A stretch of DNA of 64,000 nt, from positions 186,001 through 250,000 of the forward strand of contig NZ_BIME01000007.1 in the NCBI RefSeq assembly GCF_004000925.1, written 5' to 3'. Positions 63,130-64,000 of this stretch are shown here, piece after piece. The notes beneath the pieces are model-generated. The model did no database searches, was not told the origin of the DNA, and was given only the letters and a program-made list of their open reading frames with translations. This DNA comes from Paenibacillus illinoisensis NBRC 15959. Its GTDB lineage: Bacteria > Bacillota > Bacilli > Paenibacillales > Paenibacillaceae. Made by a program: the position numbers and the translations under genes. The stretch's first letter is position 1; each line of letters starts with the position of its first letter.

Positions 63130-64000
63130 TTAACCGATGGTTTCTACGACGCGACCTTCCTGGTCGGTAATTTCAGTTCGGACGATTTGGATAACCAATC
63201 CGGGAAGGGAAGGAATCTCGAATGTCATTTCCGAAGGTTTAAGATGAGCTGTTAGTTCGTTTACTGTCTGTTCATTCACGGTTACGGTGATTTTGGTTTC
63301 TTCTTCATGAAAATAAGCGTTTTCCCCGGCCTCGAAGGTGATATTTACACCTGAACCGACAAGTGATAACGGAGCACGCTTTGCAATACGGCTGCGCAGT
63401 ATTTTTCCAATCAGAACCGCTTGTTTGGCTCCCAGCTGGAGTTCGGCGGGCGTATTTTTTTGCAGCAATCTTTTGCGGGAAGGCGTCCAAGCCAGTTGTT
63501 GTATGAATAAAAATGCCGTGCTGGAGCCTTCAAGCTCAATTCCACGCTGAACAGCCTGCCCTACCGATGGAATATCCACATAGGAGTTGCGCATGAGATC
63601 CGTAACATACTTGGGCATAAATGCTTCGCATGCCTTGAGGAAGCCACGTGTGTTCCACGTCTGCATCGTTTCCATTTCACGTCCAGTAATCCCGACCATT
63701 TGAATGAACTCCACTGTACCATTAGGGGTGGACAGCTGATTCAGATCCGGGTCTTCAATAAAGGAAAGGGCGGTCAGCAAGGTATCAGAGCCCAGACAGA
63801 TCGGTCCATTGGCATCCAGGTAGTCGCCTGGGCGAAATACGTTACCGCTATTGAAGACATACCGCCCCATATTCTGTAACAAGTTCAGGGCCCAAGCTGG
63901 AGGTTCAGTCTCATCCTCTGTTCGGGTAAGCCGAAAGGTCAGTTCGAATCCATATCCACTGTGCTCTGGATCATTGGTTTCTTTGTCATATAGTTCGGAG
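63130..64000 (-). CDS. Suppressor-of-fused (SUFU) domain protein, start beyond the window
   Basis: The frame is open from the right edge to base 63130, giving at least 290 residues; the N-terminus is missing. It reads SELYDKETNDPEHSGYGFEL then TFRLTRTEDETEPPAW and LLQNMGRYVFNSG, with later EFIQMVGITGREMETMQTWN. This is the pattern of the SUFU domain found in bacteria and animals. Bacterial members often act as immunity or partner proteins in toxin loci, but nothing here shows that role. It precedes the LuxR-type gene on the same strand. Confidence 0.9.
   Translation of the reverse strand, partial: SELYDKETNDPEHSGYGFELTFRLTRTEDETEPPAWALNLLQNMGRYVFNSGNVFRPGDYLDANGPICLGSDTLLTALSFIEDPDLNQLSTPNGTVEFIQMVGITGREMETMQTWNTRGFLKACEAFMPKYVTDLMRNSYVDIPSVGQAVQRGIELEGSSTAFLFIQQLAWTPSRKRLLQKNTPAELQLGAKQAVLIGKILRSRIAKRAPLSLVGSGVNITFEAGENAYFHEEETKITVTVNEQTVNELTAHLKPSEMTFEIPSLPGLVIQIVRTEITDQEGRVVETIG

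Overview
The window reads as chromosomal DNA of a Paenibacillus-like member of the Bacillota. This rests on a moderate GC content, strong AGGAGG-type ribosome binding sites, frequent TTG and GTG starts, many rho-independent terminators, lipoprotein-type substrate-binding proteins, and a gene stock rich in sugar ABC importers, glycoside hydrolases and AraC, LacI, ROK and TetR regulators. No rRNA, tRNA or CRISPR array was seen.

Layout. Bases 1-2750: a TetR-type regulator with a palindromic operator beside an imidazolonepropionase-like amidohydrolase and a DUF554 membrane protein. Bases 2750-6170: a clearly AT-rich insert with an unrecognised 431-residue protein overlapping a SIR2-like NADase-type protein. 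An XRE regulator and a divergent small gene follow, sharing a long inverted repeat. This insert is the best candidate for an undescribed (probably defence) system. Bases 6300-9540: a ROK regulator with an MFS transporter, then a mazEF module. Bases 9740-13880: a GNAT acetyltransferase fused to a 900-residue beta-rich carbohydrate-type region, translationally overlapped by an amidohydrolase. Bases 14160-15570: two tandem paralogous small membrane proteins and a chemoreceptor remnant.

Bases 15570-22770: a sarcosine/N-methyltryptophan oxidase-like flavoprotein divergent from an operon with an argininosuccinate-lyase paralogue, an amidohydrolase and a complete sugar-type ABC importer. This looks catabolic with an unknown substrate. 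Bases 22800-24430: a HesB-like protein, a metallophosphoesterase gene broken by a frameshift at a perfect 44-bp palindrome, and a large structured intergenic repeat. Bases 24460-33490: a LacI-controlled galactan locus (binding protein, two permeases, GH30 and GH35 enzymes) with a perfect 28-bp operator. Bases 34440-40980: a Fur-box-controlled catecholate siderophore uptake locus (esterase, AraC/FecB activator, binding protein, two FecCD permeases, second esterase).

Bases 41080-54500: housekeeping and stress genes. They include exonuclease III, diaminopimelate dehydrogenase, a Cys-cluster/pentapeptide fusion, an FMN reductase, NADP glutamate dehydrogenase, a GreA/B-like protein in front of khtT-khtU, a PhzF-family enzyme, a quinone oxidoreductase-like enzyme and a cyclase. 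Bases 54590-61350: a peptide/nickel-type ABC system. Its binding protein appears circularly permuted and both permeases carry extra N-terminal domains; a fused double ATPase is encoded divergently. Bases 61450-64000: a lipoprotein, a LuxR-type regulator and the end of a suppressor-of-fused-domain gene that runs off the right edge.

All functions are inferred from motifs read by eye. Intergenic and GC statements are visual estimates.
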